Shown one piece after another: positions 15,043 through 25,074 of a stretch of DNA of 64,000 bases. Both the position numbers and the translations under genes were made by a program. The notes beneath the pieces were generated by a model. The model was not told where the DNA came from. It saw nothing but the letters and a program-made list of their open reading frames with translations, and ran no database searches. Numbering within the stretch: the first letter of the stretch is position 1; each line of letters begins with the position of its first letter. The DNA is from Sphingomonas sp. TDK1 (GTDB lineage: Bacteria > Pseudomonadota > Alphaproteobacteria > Sphingomonadales > Sphingomonadaceae): positions 124,001 to 188,000 of the forward strand of contig NZ_LXVY01000003.1 in the NCBI RefSeq assembly GCF_001650735.1, in the 5' to 3' direction.

Positions 15043-16211
15043 TGCGCATCCTCGACGTCTGCGCTTTCTACAGCCCCTATGGCGGCGGCGTAAAAACCTA
15101 TGTCCGTCGTAAAATGGAGCTGGGCGCGCAGCTAGGCCACGAAATCATCATTCTCGCGCCAGGCGAGCGCGAGGAGATTATCGAGGAGCGCGACGGCGCG
15201 ATCCTGGCGACGATCCCGGCACCCCTGCTGCCTCTGGACCGACGCTACCGCTATTTCGATGACGAGCCTGCATTGCACGCGGCACTCGATCGCTGGCGGC
15301 CCGATTTCGTCGAAGCTTCGTCGCCGTGGCGCAGCGCCTCGATGGTCGCGCGCTGGCAGGGATCGGCGGCGCGCTCGCTGGTGATGCATGCCGATCCGCT
15401 GGCGGCCTATGCCTATCGATGGTTCGGCACGATCGCCAACCGCGAGACGATCGACAAGGGCTTCTCTTCCTTCTGGCAGCATCTCCGCCGACTGGATGAC
15501 GGGTTCGATCAGGTCGTGACGGCGGGGCATGATCTTGCGCGCCGGTTGACCGAGGGCGGGCTCACCAAGGTGGTGACGATCCCGATGGGTGTCGAACCCG
15601 GCTATTTCGGCCCTGCGTTGCGCGACGAATCCCTTCGTGCCGAGCTGCTCGCCAGCTGCGGCCTCGCACCGGATGCGACGCTGCTAATCGGTGTCGGACG
15701 GCTGGCGGCGGAGAAGCGCTGGCCGATGGTGATCGAGGCGGCTGAGGCGGCGGCGGGGCGGCACCCCATGGGGCTGATCCTGATCGGCACCGGCACCGCC
15801 CGTTCCAAGGTGATCACCGCGATCGGCCGCAATCCGCACGCGCAGCTGTTCGAACCTACCAGCAATCGCGAGCAGCTTGCCCGCGTGCTGGCGAGCTCCG
15901 ATGCCCTCGTCCATGGCTGCGAGGCGGAGACTTTCTGCATGGTCGCGGCCGAGGCGCGCGCGAGCGGTCTGCCGTTGATCGTGCCCGATCAGGGCGGCGC
16001 CGCCGACCAGTTCGTTGAAGGGCAGGGCATGCTCTATCGCGCCGCCGATCCGGTGAGCCTGCGCGACGCGCTGACCCATTTTGTCGAGACGACGCCGATG
16101 TTCCACCGGATGCGCGCTACCGCCGATGCGCCGATGACCCGGACGATGGACCAGCACTTCGAGGAACTGTTCGCCAGCTACCAAGCGATGGCATATTCTC
16201 GAGCGGCCTGA
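15042..16211 (+). CDS. Glycosyltransferase family 4 (GT-B)
   Basis: A 389-residue GT-B glycosyltransferase. The N-domain begins M-R-I-L-D-V-C-A-F-Y-S-P-Y-G-G-G with the glycine-rich acceptor loop; the C-domain carries GVGRLAAEKRW and the donor-binding E-x7-E motif in H-G-C-E-A-E-T-F-C-M-V-A-A-E-A. No signal peptide; probably a peripheral membrane enzyme that transfers a sugar to a lipid or glycan. Translational coupling to the deacetylase-like gene suggests a two-step pathway. Donor and acceptor are unknown. Confidence 0.88.
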   Translation: MRILDVCAFYSPYGGGVKTYVRRKMELGAQLGHEIIILAPGEREEIIEERDGAILATIPAPLLPLDRRYRYFDDEPALHAALDRWRPDFVEASSPWRSASMVARWQGSAARSLVMHADPLAAYAYRWFGTIANRETIDKGFSSFWQHLRRLDDGFDQVVTAGHDLARRLTEGGLTKVVTIPMGVEPGYFGPALRDESLRAELLASCGLAPDATLLIGVGRLAAEKRWPMVIEAAEAAAGRHPMGLILIGTGTARSKVITAIGRNPHAQLFEPTSNREQLARVLASSDALVHGCEAETFCMVAAEARASGLPLIVPDQGGAADQFVEGQGMLYRAADPVSLRDALTHFVETTPMFHRMRATADAPMTRTMDQHFEELFASYQAMAYSRAA

Positions 16212-16250
16212 TGGCCTACCTCCGGATCCGGCTTCCCGCAGGAAACGCAC

Positions 16251-16790
16251 ATGATTCTTAAGACGGCGCGTTTGACGCTCCGAAAATTCCGGGCTGGCGA
16301 CGGTCCTGACCTTTTCGCCTATCTGCACCAGCCGCGCGCCAGCTGTTTCCTGTCCATGGCGGTTGCGGACATCGCAGCAGCCGAGGCCGAGGCTTTGAAG
16401 CGGGCGGTCGACGACGATCATATCGCGATCTGCCGTTCGGACACCGGCCGGCTGATTGGCGATCTATTTGCGGTGTTTGAAGGAGACACGGTGTCCATCG
16501 GCTGGCATCTCAATGTTGACCATTCCGGTGCTGGCTACGCGTTCGAAGCGGCCTCCGCGCTTTTCGAAGAGCTCTTTTCGTCAGGAAAAGCGCGTCGAAT
16601 TTACGCTTATGTCGAAGACCATAATATTCGCTCGCAGCGGTTGTGCGAACGCCTGGGCATGCGGTGCGAGGGACGGTTCCTGGAATTCGTGTCGTTCACC
16701 AACGATGCGGCCGGTAGGCCCTTGTTCGAGAATACGATGCAATATGCGATCCTCCATCGGGAATGGCAGGCGCGATCGATCTTGCTCTAG
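16251..16790 (+). CDS. GNAT N-acetyltransferase (RimJ/RimL type)
   Basis: A 179-residue enzyme beginning MILKTARLTLRKF, the opening of the RimJ/RimL-like branch. The acetyl-CoA loop is rather weak (DHSGAGYAFEA), while the YAYVEDHNIRSQRLCERLGMR segment is the typical helix-turn end of the fold. The substrate could be a protein N-terminus or a small amine. It starts 39 bp after the glycosyltransferase and is convergent with the phosphatase. Confidence 0.85.
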   Translation: MILKTARLTLRKFRAGDGPDLFAYLHQPRASCFLSMAVADIAAAEAEALKRAVDDDHIAICRSDTGRLIGDLFAVFEGDTVSIGWHLNVDHSGAGYAFEAASALFEELFSSGKARRIYAYVEDHNIRSQRLCERLGMRCEGRFLEFVSFTNDAAGRPLFENTMQYAILHREWQARSILL

Positions 16791-16895
16791 TGGCACAGCC
16801 TGACCATCGCGTTGCCACATTGGGCCGGAGCAATGCGCGGGTAGCTGGGGCGGCCAAGGACGGCCGGCCCTCGTCTGGCGCAGGCGGGCAGGGCG

Positions 16896-18110
16896 TTAGC
16901 CGCGCGCTGGCGCCGTGGCATCCGCCAGCCGCTGAAGGAATCTCGGAAGGGCGCAGCGATGCTCTGCGCCCTCGTCGCAGCCCCGTAGTCGTAACGGCGT
17001 CCAGACGGTGCGATCCCGCGCGGTGCGCATGTCCGCGGCGCTCTGGCTGCGATACCAGAGGCGAACCGCCGAGCTGCCGTCGGGTGCCCGCACCAGTGCG
17101 ATGGCGATACCGCCGCCCGGAGCCGGATCGTTGGTTGCGAAGCCCGGCGCCTTAACATCCACGCCGAGCACCGCCGCGAGCGCCGCGACGTTGGTGTCGT
17201 GGCCGATCAGCACGTCGACCTTCGGCGCGGTTGTGGCCGTGAGGTCTTGGGTGATGCAGTCGACCGTCGGTGCCATCTGAAATGCGGCCATATAGGGTGG
17301 CCGGCTGAACACGTCGAACAGCGCGCCGTGTACCGCCCCAAGCACCTCCAGTCTTGCTGGCGTAGCCCGGCCCCAGCCGACCCGCGCCAGCGGCATACCT
17401 TCCAGATACTGGAGCATCAGCACCTGCGCCGTGCCGGACGCCGCGCGGATCGGACCCTTGAGGTCGATGCCATGGCCGTCGGCGCTGGCTTGTACCGTGG
17501 ATGGTTCAACGGGGCTGCACGGGCCGGCAGGGCAGGCGAGCACTTGCTCCAACAGCTTCAGGCCGACCGCATGCCGGCGTGCCAGTGCTTCGGCGCCGTG
17601 GGTGTAGCGGTTGATCGACTCGATGGCTCGGTCGGCGTCGAACGTCTTGGGATGGGCACCCAGCGGTTCGAAGAGAGGGTCGTTCGTGCCTTCGGGCCTG
17701 TGTCCGACCTCTAGCGCGCAACTTGGGGAGAAGCCTGCTGCATAGGCTTCCCCGCTGGCGATCGTTCGCGGAGAGCTGTTGGTCCACAATCTGACGGTTG
17801 CACCGAGGCATCCGGTTCCCCGCACCAACCCCGCCGCCGCGAACCAGCGGCGATCGGCCTTGGCCAAGGCGCGCAGTGCGGCAGCGCCGTGGGGCGTCAC
17901 CTGCTCTGCGGGCGCTGCCCAGCGCGGCCAGGGCTGGCCGGTGCGCGTTGCGTGCGGGACCTCGCCGTCCAGCGGCGAGCGCACCCCATGCCGCATCAGC
18001 ATCACCAGCCGTTCTACCGGAGGCGCCGGCTCCGGCGCCGCATAGGACATCGCTGGCGAAAGGAGGATGGCGCTGAGGGCGCCGAAGCGCAGCAGGGGGA
18101 AGCCGTTCAT
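16896..18110 (-). CDS. Periplasmic histidine acid phosphatase (phytase-like)
   Basis: About 404 residues with a signal peptide (hydrophobic segment LRFGALSAILLSPAMSYA). The RHGVRSP signature near residues 36-42 supplies the phospho-histidine, and GHDTNVA near 320 supplies the H-D proton donor pair, as in AppA-type phytases and glucose-1-phosphatases. It releases phosphate from sugar or inositol phosphates in the periplasm. Start ATG 18110 is chosen for the signal peptide. It is divergent from a TonB receptor, suggesting the receptor may bring its substrate in; this is inference. Confidence 0.88.
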   Translation of the reverse strand: MNGFPLLRFGALSAILLSPAMSYAAPEPAPPVERLVMLMRHGVRSPLDGEVPHATRTGQPWPRWAAPAEQVTPHGAAALRALAKADRRWFAAAGLVRGTGCLGATVRLWTNSSPRTIASGEAYAAGFSPSCALEVGHRPEGTNDPLFEPLGAHPKTFDADRAIESINRYTHGAEALARRHAVGLKLLEQVLACPAGPCSPVEPSTVQASADGHGIDLKGPIRAASGTAQVLMLQYLEGMPLARVGWGRATPARLEVLGAVHGALFDVFSRPPYMAAFQMAPTVDCITQDLTATTAPKVDVLIGHDTNVAALAAVLGVDVKAPGFATNDPAPGGGIAIALVRAPDGSSAVRLWYRSQSAADMRTARDRTVWTPLRLRGCDEGAEHRCALPRFLQRLADATAPARG

Positions 18111-18155
18111 GTCCGTCCGGTACCTGGCGGTGATGAAAGCTGTGTGACGAAAAAG

Positions 18156-18179
18156 AATACCAATTTTACGATTGGTATT
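18156..18179. promoter_or_regulatory. Perfect 9-bp inverted repeat (operator candidate)
   Basis: AATACCAAT (18156-18164), 6-base spacer, ATTGGTATT (18171-18179), in the AT-rich gap between the phosphatase and the TonB receptor. The sequence is like half-sites of several GntR/FadR or LacI-type operators but no regulator gene is next to it. The 8-mer ATACCAAT occurs again at 18336-18343 over the receptor start codon. Confidence 0.55.
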
Positions 18180-18341
18180 ATGAGAGCAATTTCCGTCACT
18201 TACGCTGCGGTGCAGCAAATATGTAAATTTAAAACACTGAAAACGAAATCGTTACTACACCGAGTTGCCGCGTGGCTTCGCTAGCGGCTGCGGCGACCGG
18301 CAGGGACATGCTGGCACCAATATCCAGCGAAGGACATACCA

Positions 18342-21119
18342 ATGGGACACTGGAACAAGCGCATCGCGCTGCTTCTGGGCGGGGGCACGGTCGCGCTTCT
18401 CGTACAGGCAAACGCACTCGCCGCCACGCCGCGGGAAGACAACATCACCACTTTGACGCCGGACACCGATGACCAGTCGCGCGAGCCCGAGACGATCGTC
18501 GTCACCGGCCAGCGCGCTGCGATCAAGACGGTGCAGGAGGAACAGGTGAAGAGCGCCTCGCTCGTCACCATCGTCTCGGGCGAGGAACTGCGCGCGCAGC
18601 CGCAGCAGAACCTGGCCGACCTGCTTACCCGTCTGCCGGGCCTCAATTCCTCGGTCGACCAGTCGCGCAATGCCGCGTCCACGGGCGAAGCACAATATCT
18701 CTCGATCCGCGGCCTCGACACTGCCTACAACGCCTATGAGCTCGACGGCGTTCGCCTGGCACAGACGGATGCGCGCACCCGCGCCATCTCGATGAACCTG
18801 TTGTCGCCCTTCGCGCTGTCCGAAGTCCGCGTCGACAAGGCGCCGACCGCGGCGCAGGACGGCGACGCCATCGCCGGCGTGATCGACCTGCGCACCGCTT
18901 CGCCCTTCGATTTCGGTGCGCACCATTTCCAGATCCGTGCGCAGGGCCAGATCGCCGGCCGCGCCGCCGCGCGCGACCAGGACCCCTGGGGCGGCACGAT
19001 CGCGCTCGAAACCGCGCAGCAGTTCGGCAATTTCGGCATCTATGCCTCGGGCTATTACGGCAAGAAGAACATCTTCAGCGAGTCGGTCGCGATCCACAAG
19101 GATTACACTAAGCAGAACGGCAACCTGCCGGGCGCCATCCGCGACAACCTCGCCAATGCGGTGCCGGTCGGCGTCGAGTGGAACATCTTCCAGAACAAGA
19201 TCGAGCGCTTCGGCGGCACGGTGAACCTGGAATGGAAGGGCGACAGCACCGATCTCTACGCCCGTACCACCTATGGCGAGTACCGCCTGAAGAACTGGAT
19301 GGACCAGACCGCCGCGCGAAGCGTGGGGCTGACGGCCGGCCAGACCAACCCGAACGCCGGCAATCCGCTTGGGTCCAACTACGACGCTGCCGGGTATCTG
19401 GCGCTCTACGGCCTCGGTGGGACCAACTATTTCCGCACCGAGCACAGCAACCAGCGCCTGTTTACCACCAAGCTGGGTGGCGAGAGCCGGCTGGGCGACC
19501 TGACGCTCGACTATAACGGTGCCTATTCGCGCGGCGCGACCAGCTACCCGCTGCGCATTCAGGCCAAGTGGGGCAGCCCCACTTATATCGGGCCGAACGC
19601 TACGGGGCCGGCGACCTACAAGCTGATCACCAGCCTCGCCGATCGCACCAACCCGCAGGTGCTGCTGAGCGACCAGGCGCGCGCGACGATCACCAATCTC
19701 GATACCTTCACCCAGAGCTACACCACCGCGCAGTTCGAGGATTCGTGGGAATCGAAGCTGGAGGGCCGGTTGGACGGCACTTGGCGCTTTGGCGATCACG
19801 GCTTGTCCTCGATCCAGGCCGGCGGCAAGTACGAAGCGTCCAAGCGCTATTCGAACAGCCTGGGGGATGACGGCGCGCTGGAATATGACTTCACCGCCAA
19901 CGATCCCAACATCACCACGCTGACCTCCGTCCTGGGCAAGCGGCTGAACGGCTTCATGAACAATGTGCAGGTGCCGTTCTACATCCCCGATCATGCTTGG
20001 ATCGAAGCACAGAACGCCAAGCTGTCGCTTTCGAAGCTTCCGGGTATCGATCCCGTGCTGCTCGAACAGAACCGACTGGACGGCAAGGAGCATCGTGCCA
20101 GCGGCTATATCCTTGCCAATTTCAGCTTCGGCGGCCTGACCATCACGCCGGGCGTGCGCTACGAGCACAATTGGTTCCACGGCCGCTACTGGCAGGACAA
20201 TGGCAAGACCGCGGGTTTCACCACCAGCGCCCGCAGCTACGACGAGTGGCTGCCGAGCCTGATCGCTTCCTACCGCCCGGGCGACAACACCGTATATCGC
20301 TTCTCCGTGCGCAAGAGCTATTCGCGCCCGGCGTTCGATCTGCTGCTCGGGCCGACGCAGATCACACGCGACGACAGCAACAAGATAACGTCGATCTTCG
20401 TTCCCAATCCGAACCTCGACGCGGTCGAAGCATGGAATGTCGACACCTCGGTCGAGCACAAGGGTGCGGGGACCGACATGTTCTCCGCGGCGCTCTACTA
20501 CAAGCGTCTCAATCACGTGATGTTCTCGACCGGCTCGACCAACCAGACGGGCGACCTGAACGTTTGGACTTCGCCGAACAGCCAGCTCTCGCCTGACGGT
20601 GTGGAGATCGACACGCTGGATACCAGTGCGAAGGGCAGCGTGTACGGCGTCGAACTGTTCGCGCGGTACAGCCTGAAGGGCCTGACGGGCGTGCTCGACG
20701 GCCTGGGGTTCCAGGGCAACGTCACGCTGCAGCGGGCGGATGCGACGGTCTATGTGTCGAACGGCTATCGTCGCCAGCGAATGCCGCAGGCGCCGCAGGT
20801 GATGTTCAACACCGAACTGTTCTGGGTGCATGGCGGCTTCAACGCCGCGCTGAACTACAACTACACCGGCAACAAGCTGTACGACCTGCGCTCGTCGCAG
20901 CCGGACACCTATGTCCAGCCGGTCTCCACGATGAACGCGATCCTCAGCTACACGCTGAACCAGCATCTCACCGCCGGTGTGTCGGTGCAGAACCTGCTCG
21001 ATTCGCACAGCTATTGGGCGACTGCGGGGGTCGGCAAGGCACTGCTCTCGGTGGATCGCAAGGGCGGCTATGTCGAGGTGGGCCGCACCTATATGCTCAA
21101 CCTGTCCTACGCGTTCTGA
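18342..21119 (+). CDS. TonB-dependent outer-membrane receptor
   Basis: A 925-residue receptor with signal peptide (cut near A-L-A-A-T), a TonB box-like segment P-E-T-I-V-V-T-G-Q-R (about 48-57), a plug with SIRGLDTAYNAYELDGVRL, and a long beta barrel that ends on aromatic Y-A-F as required for assembly. The sequence is of the large sphingomonad/xanthomonad type often used for carbohydrates or phosphorylated compounds rather than classic siderophores. GAAGG lies 8 bases before ATG 18342. Its phytase-like neighbour suggests a phosphorylated substrate (inference). Confidence 0.92.
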   Translation: MGHWNKRIALLLGGGTVALLVQANALAATPREDNITTLTPDTDDQSREPETIVVTGQRAAIKTVQEEQVKSASLVTIVSGEELRAQPQQNLADLLTRLPGLNSSVDQSRNAASTGEAQYLSIRGLDTAYNAYELDGVRLAQTDARTRAISMNLLSPFALSEVRVDKAPTAAQDGDAIAGVIDLRTASPFDFGAHHFQIRAQGQIAGRAAARDQDPWGGTIALETAQQFGNFGIYASGYYGKKNIFSESVAIHKDYTKQNGNLPGAIRDNLANAVPVGVEWNIFQNKIERFGGTVNLEWKGDSTDLYARTTYGEYRLKNWMDQTAARSVGLTAGQTNPNAGNPLGSNYDAAGYLALYGLGGTNYFRTEHSNQRLFTTKLGGESRLGDLTLDYNGAYSRGATSYPLRIQAKWGSPTYIGPNATGPATYKLITSLADRTNPQVLLSDQARATITNLDTFTQSYTTAQFEDSWESKLEGRLDGTWRFGDHGLSSIQAGGKYEASKRYSNSLGDDGALEYDFTANDPNITTLTSVLGKRLNGFMNNVQVPFYIPDHAWIEAQNAKLSLSKLPGIDPVLLEQNRLDGKEHRASGYILANFSFGGLTITPGVRYEHNWFHGRYWQDNGKTAGFTTSARSYDEWLPSLIASYRPGDNTVYRFSVRKSYSRPAFDLLLGPTQITRDDSNKITSIFVPNPNLDAVEAWNVDTSVEHKGAGTDMFSAALYYKRLNHVMFSTGSTNQTGDLNVWTSPNSQLSPDGVEIDTLDTSAKGSVYGVELFARYSLKGLTGVLDGLGFQGNVTLQRADATVYVSNGYRRQRMPQAPQVMFNTELFWVHGGFNAALNYNYTGNKLYDLRSSQPDTYVQPVSTMNAILSYTLNQHLTAGVSVQNLLDSHSYWATAGVGKALLSVDRKGGYVEVGRTYMLNLSYAF

Positions 21120-21126
21120 ACAAAAA

Positions 21127-21160
21127 GGCCGGTCCGCCAAGGGAGGGAAGCGGGCCGGCC
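21127..21160. terminator. Hairpin after TonB receptor
   Basis: GGCCGGTCCGC / GCGGGCCGGCC (11 bp with one G-T pair, 12-base loop), 8 bp after the receptor stop. Five A bases precede it, which read as a T tract on the minus strand, so it could act in both directions. Confidence 0.65.
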
Positions 21161-21193
21161 CATCATGCGCAAGCAGTTCTCTCAAATCGGAAA

Positions 21194-21239
21194 ACAAGTC
21201 GGCGCTCCGCAGGGGGATCGGTTTGCAGAGCGCCGACTT
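21194..21239 (-). terminator. Strong terminator of the cys operon
   Basis: Arms of 17 bases (21194-21210 and 21223-21239) pair with a single mismatch around a 12-base loop; on the minus strand the stem is followed directly by TTTT. It lies 150 bp beyond the cysQ stop and is the likely end of the cysDNCQ transcript. Confidence 0.65.
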
Positions 21240-21387
21240 GCTCCAAAATGGCTTTGCCCTGCGTCAGTTCAGGGCTGGCCTATACGCGGTTACCGGCGAA
21301 GAGAGCGGGGGGAAGCGCTATCGTTCGCATGGCCTGCGTCTAGAGTATCGCTGCAGCCGCGAACATTCGGGGCGAGCCCGATCCGGG

Positions 21388-22140
21388 TTAGCCCGTAACG
21401 CTTTCCCAACGATTGCACCCGGCCACGGCCGCCAATACCGGCGCGGCCCATTCGCGCCGGCAGATCAGTAGATCGGGCACGCTGGTGCTCGCCTGATTAT
21501 AGACGATCGGCGTGCCATCGATACGTGATGCGTGTAATCCCGCTGCCAGCGCTACCGCTACCGGGGCGCAATTGTCCCATTGGTGCTGGCCACCGGAATG
21601 CAGGTAGATCTCCGCTTCTCCGCGCACCACCGCCATGGCCTTGGCGCCTGCCGAGCCCATGCCGACATGCACCGCGCCGATCGAGCTACCTACCTCGGCA
21701 CAAAGCTGGCTGGCACGCGTACGGCTGACGAGCATGCGCGGCGGCTGCTGCGCGGGAGCCAGGGGGGGCGGCGTATCGCTCGCCAGTGTGACGCCAAGTC
21801 GGGGCAGCGCGACCGCACCGACCGAAGGAGCGCCGTCGATCGCCAGCGCGATATGCACTGCCCAATCCTCGCGGCGCTCGGCGAATTCCCGCGTGCCGTC
21901 GAGGGGATCGATGATCCAGACCCGACTGCGCGTGAGCCGGACCGGATCATCCGCTGACTCTTCGGATAGGATGGCGTCCTCGGGTCGCGCAGCGCGCAGG
22001 CGATCGAGGATCAGCATATTGGCTTCCCGGTCGCCCCGCGCCCCGCCGGCGCAATCCGCCTGGATGCGGAGCAGCAGCGCGCCGGCTTCCTCAGCGATGG
22101 CGTGGGCCAGTTGGGCGTCGTTCACAGCACCGGGCTCCAT
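21388..22140 (-). CDS. cysQ: 3'(2'),5'-bisphosphate nucleotidase
   Basis: A 250-residue member of the inositol monophosphatase superfamily. The metal motif [12 protein letters not shown] (about 75-86), an earlier S-E-E-S and the late [10 protein letters not shown] are as in CysQ. It removes the 3' phosphate from PAP made during sulfate assimilation. The start overlaps the end of cysNC by 19 bp, so it is the last gene of cysD-cysNC-cysQ. Confidence 0.93.
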   Translation of the reverse strand: MEPGAVNDAQLAHAIAEEAGALLLRIQADCAGGARGDREANMLILDRLRAARPEDAILSEESADDPVRLTRSRVWIIDPLDGTREFAERREDWAVHIALAIDGAPSVGAVALPRLGVTLASDTPPPLAPAQQPPRMLVSRTRASQLCAEVGSSIGAVHVGMGSAGAKAMAVVRGEAEIYLHSGGQHQWDNCAPVAVALAAGLHASRIDGTPIVYNQASTSVPDLLICRREWAAPVLAAVAGCNRWESVTG

Positions 22141-24035
22141 ACGCCCATGATCGCCTCGACGATCTGTTCGGCGGCTTCCTCGGGCGTCGTCCGGGTCGTG
22201 TCGATACGGAGCTCCGGTGCCAGCGGCGGCTCATAGGGGCTGGAGATGCCGGTGAAGTTGGCAATTTCTCCGGCGCGGGCCTTTTTGTACAGGCCCTTCA
22301 CGTCGCGGCGCTCGGCCTCTTCGATGGGTGTGTCGACGAAGATTTCGAAGAACTCGCCTTCAGGCAGCAGCGCGCGCACCATAGCCCGCTCCGCGCGGAA
22401 CGGGGAGATGAAGGCGGTCAGCACGATCAGGCCGGCATCTGTCATCAGCTTGGCAACTTCGCCGATGCGGCGGATGTTTTCCACCCGGTCCTGATCGCTG
22501 AAGCCGAGATCGCGGTTCAGCCCGTGGCGGATGTTGTCGCCGTCCAGCAGGAAGCTGTGCTTGCCCAGCGCGTGCAGCTTCTTCTCGACCAGGTTGGCGA
22601 TGGTAGACTTGCCCGATCCGGACAGCCCGGTGAACCAGAGCAGACGTGATTGCTGGCCCTTTTGCTGGGCATGCGCCTCGCGCGTGATCTCAACCGCTTG
22701 CCAATGGACATTCTGCGCGCGGCGCAGCGCGAAATCGAGCATGCCGGCGCCGACCGTCGCGTTGGTCAGCTTGTCGATCAGGATGAAGCCGCCGAGATCA
22801 TGGCTCTCCGCATAGGGCTCGAATACGATCGGGCGGTCGGTTGCGATTTCGGCCACGCCGATGTCATTGAGCGCCAGCGTCTTGGCCGGCGCGCGCGCCA
22901 TCGTATTGACGTCGATCGCATATTCAGGTGCGCGGACGACGGCGCTGACCATCTGGGTACCAAGCTTGAGCCAATAGGCACGGCCTGGCAGCAGTTCGGC
23001 AGCGTCCATCCAGACAAGCGTGGCCTTGAACTGGTCGGCAGTCTGGGGCGGAGCGTCGGCGGTAGCGATCACGTCGCCGCGCGAGCAATCGACTTCGTCC
23101 GCCAAGGTTAGGGTGACCGACTCGCCTGCTACGGCAACGTCCCTGTCTCCGTTCATCGTAACAATGCGGGCGAGGGTGCTGGTGCGACCGGAGGGCAGGA
23201 TGCGGACAGGGTCACCGGGCCGGATGGTGCCGCTCGCGATCAGACCCGCGAATCCGCGAAAGTCCAGATTGGGCCGGTTCACCCACTGCACCGGCATGCG
23301 AAACGGCTTGATGCGATCTAACTCAGCATCGACATTCACGGCTTCGAGATGGTCGAGCAGCACCGGGCCGGAGAACCACGGCATCGCGTCGCTGCGCGTC
23401 GTGACGTTGTCGCCCTGAAAGCCGGAGATCGGGATGGGCGTGAAATGCTGGATGCCGATCGAGTGGGCGAATTCTGCGTAGGCGGCGACGATGCGCTCGA
23501 ACGCAGACTGGTCGTAGTCCACCAGATCCATCTTGTTCACGGCGACCACCAGATGCCGAATGCCCAGCAGATGCGCGAGGAAGCTGTGTCGCTTGGTCTG
23601 GGTGAGCACGCCCTTGCGCGCGTCGATCAGAATCACGGCGAGATCGGCGGTCGAGGCGCCGGTCACCATGTTGCGCGTATACTGCTCATGGCCGGGCGTA
23701 TCGGCGACAATGAACTTGCGCTTCTCGGTTGCGAAGAAGCGATAAGCAACATCGATGGTGATTCCCTGCTCGCGCTCGGCGGCGAGGCCGTCGACCAGCA
23801 GCGCGAAATCGATCGCTTGGCCCTGGGTGCCGACGCGCTTGGAATCACTCTCCAGCGCGGAGAGCTGGTCCTCGAAGATCTGTTTCGAATCATACAGCAG
23901 CCGGCCAATCAGCGTCGACTTGCCGTCGTCCACCGATCCGCAGGTGAGGAAGCGCAGCAGCGATTTGTGCTGGTGCAGTTCGAGATAGGCCGAGATGTCG
24001 GAAGCGATCAGCGCGTCGGGGCGGTAGGCGGTCAT
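22122..24035 (-). CDS. cysN: Sulfate adenylyltransferase large subunit fused to APS kinase
   Basis: A 637-residue fusion. Residues ~25-440 are the CysN GTPase: [12 protein letters not shown] near 33-44, D-T-P-G-H-E-Q-Y switch II and N-K-M-D-L. Residues ~466-637 are CysC: P-loop GLSGSGKST near 470-478, D-G-D-N-I-R-H-G and the F-I-S-P-F loop. With CysD it makes APS, and the CysC domain phosphorylates it to PAPS. The start codon overlaps the cysD stop by 1 base. Confidence 0.96.
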   Translation of the reverse strand: MTAYRPDALIASDISAYLELHQHKSLLRFLTCGSVDDGKSTLIGRLLYDSKQIFEDQLSALESDSKRVGTQGQAIDFALLVDGLAAEREQGITIDVAYRFFATEKRKFIVADTPGHEQYTRNMVTGASTADLAVILIDARKGVLTQTKRHSFLAHLLGIRHLVVAVNKMDLVDYDQSAFERIVAAYAEFAHSIGIQHFTPIPISGFQGDNVTTRSDAMPWFSGPVLLDHLEAVNVDAELDRIKPFRMPVQWVNRPNLDFRGFAGLIASGTIRPGDPVRILPSGRTSTLARIVTMNGDRDVAVAGESVTLTLADEVDCSRGDVIATADAPPQTADQFKATLVWMDAAELLPGRAYWLKLGTQMVSAVVRAPEYAIDVNTMARAPAKTLALNDIGVAEIATDRPIVFEPYAESHDLGGFILIDKLTNATVGAGMLDFALRRAQNVHWQAVEITREAHAQQKGQQSRLLWFTGLSGSGKSTIANLVEKKLHALGKHSFLLDGDNIRHGLNRDLGFSDQDRVENIRRIGEVAKLMTDAGLIVLTAFISPFRAERAMVRALLPEGEFFEIFVDTPIEEAERRDVKGLYKKARAGEIANFTGISSPYEPPLAPELRIDTTRTTPEEAAEQIVEAIMGVWSPVL

Positions 24036-24973
24036 CAGAAATACCCGTCCTGCTTCTTCTTCTCCATGCTGGCGGCCTGGTCGTGGTCGATCGCGCGGCC
24101 CTGGCGCTCGCTGGTGGTAGTGAGCAGCATCTCCTGGATCACGCTCTCCAGCGTGTCCGCCGTACTCTCCACCGCGCCGGTGAGCGGATAGCAGCCAAGC
24201 GTGCGGAAGCGGATCGACCGCTCGACCGGTACTTCGCCGGGGTGCAGCCGGAAGCGCTCGTCATCGACCATCAGCAGCATGCCGTCGCGCTCCACCGTCG
24301 GGCGGGGGGCGGCAAAATAGAGCGGCACGATCTCGATGCCCTCGGCGAGGATATACTGCCAGATGTCGAGCTCGGTCCAGTTGGAGAGCGGGAACACGCG
24401 GATGCTTTCGCCTTTGGCCTTGCGGGCATTGTACATGCGCCACAGCTCGGGCCGCTGGTTCTTCGGGTCCCAGCGATGGCTGGCGGTGCGGAAGCTGAAG
24501 ATACGCTCCTTGGCGCGGCTCTTCTCCTCGTCGCGCCGGGCGCCGCCGAAGGCCGCGTCGAAGCCATATTTGTCGAGCGCCTGCTTCAACCCTTCCGTCT
24601 TCCATAAATCGGTGTGGAGGCCGCCATGGTCGAACGGATTGATCCCGCGCGCCTTGGCGTCGGGATTCTGGTGGACCAGCAGCTCCATGCCGGCGGCTTT
24701 TGCCGAGCGCTCGCGCAATTCGTACATCGCCTTGAACTTCCAGGTCGTGTCGACATGGAGCAGCGGGAAGGGCGGGGGCGCGGGATAGAAGGCCTTGCGC
24801 GCCAGGTGGAGCATCACCGCGCTGTCCTTGCCGATCGAATAAAGCATCACCGGGCGCTCGGCCTCGGCGACGACTTCGCGCAGGATGTGGATGCTCTCGG
24901 CCTCAAGCCGCTGAAGATGGGTCAGCGGGGCGGGCGACGCGGTCACGGAATCCATATTGCTCATTTGCAGCAT
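24035..24973 (-). CDS. cysD: Sulfate adenylyltransferase small subunit
   Basis: About 312 residues of the PP-loop ATP pyrophosphatase family: [11 protein letters not shown] near 47-57, [19 protein letters not shown] and the closing [16 protein letters not shown] tail. It makes APS from sulfate and ATP with the CysN GTPase. The exact start is unsure: ATG at 24973, 24964 and 24955 are all in frame and none has a clear Shine-Dalgarno sequence. Confidence 0.95.
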   Translation of the reverse strand: MLQMSNMDSVTASPAPLTHLQRLEAESIHILREVVAEAERPVMLYSIGKDSAVMLHLARKAFYPAPPPFPLLHVDTTWKFKAMYELRERSAKAAGMELLVHQNPDAKARGINPFDHGGLHTDLWKTEGLKQALDKYGFDAAFGGARRDEEKSRAKERIFSFRTASHRWDPKNQRPELWRMYNARKAKGESIRVFPLSNWTELDIWQYILAEGIEIVPLYFAAPRPTVERDGMLLMVDDERFRLHPGEVPVERSIRFRTLGCYPLTGAVESTADTLESVIQEMLLTTTSERQGRAIDHDQAASMEKKKQDGYF

Positions 24974-25035
24974 GGAAAGGCATGTAAAAAGCCCTTGGGG
25001 GCAGCGCGATCTAGTTATTGTTTATCGCGGCATAC

Positions 25036-25066
25036 CCGCCCCCGGCCGATCCTGCGGCGGGGGCGG
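25036..25066 (-). terminator. GC-rich hairpin after ugd
   Basis: CCGCCCCCG / CGGGGGCGG, a perfect 9-bp stem with a 13-base loop, lies 9 bp beyond the dehydrogenase stop. There is no T tract. Confidence 0.5.
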
Positions 25067-25074
25067 ATAGGAGG

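Noticed and set aside
18255..21197. A 980-codon open frame antisense to the TonB receptor
   Set aside because: Long antisense frames are a by-product of high GC content; it lacks a ribosome site and its translation has a low-complexity look rich in Arg, Val, Ala and His, while the plus strand is a clear receptor.
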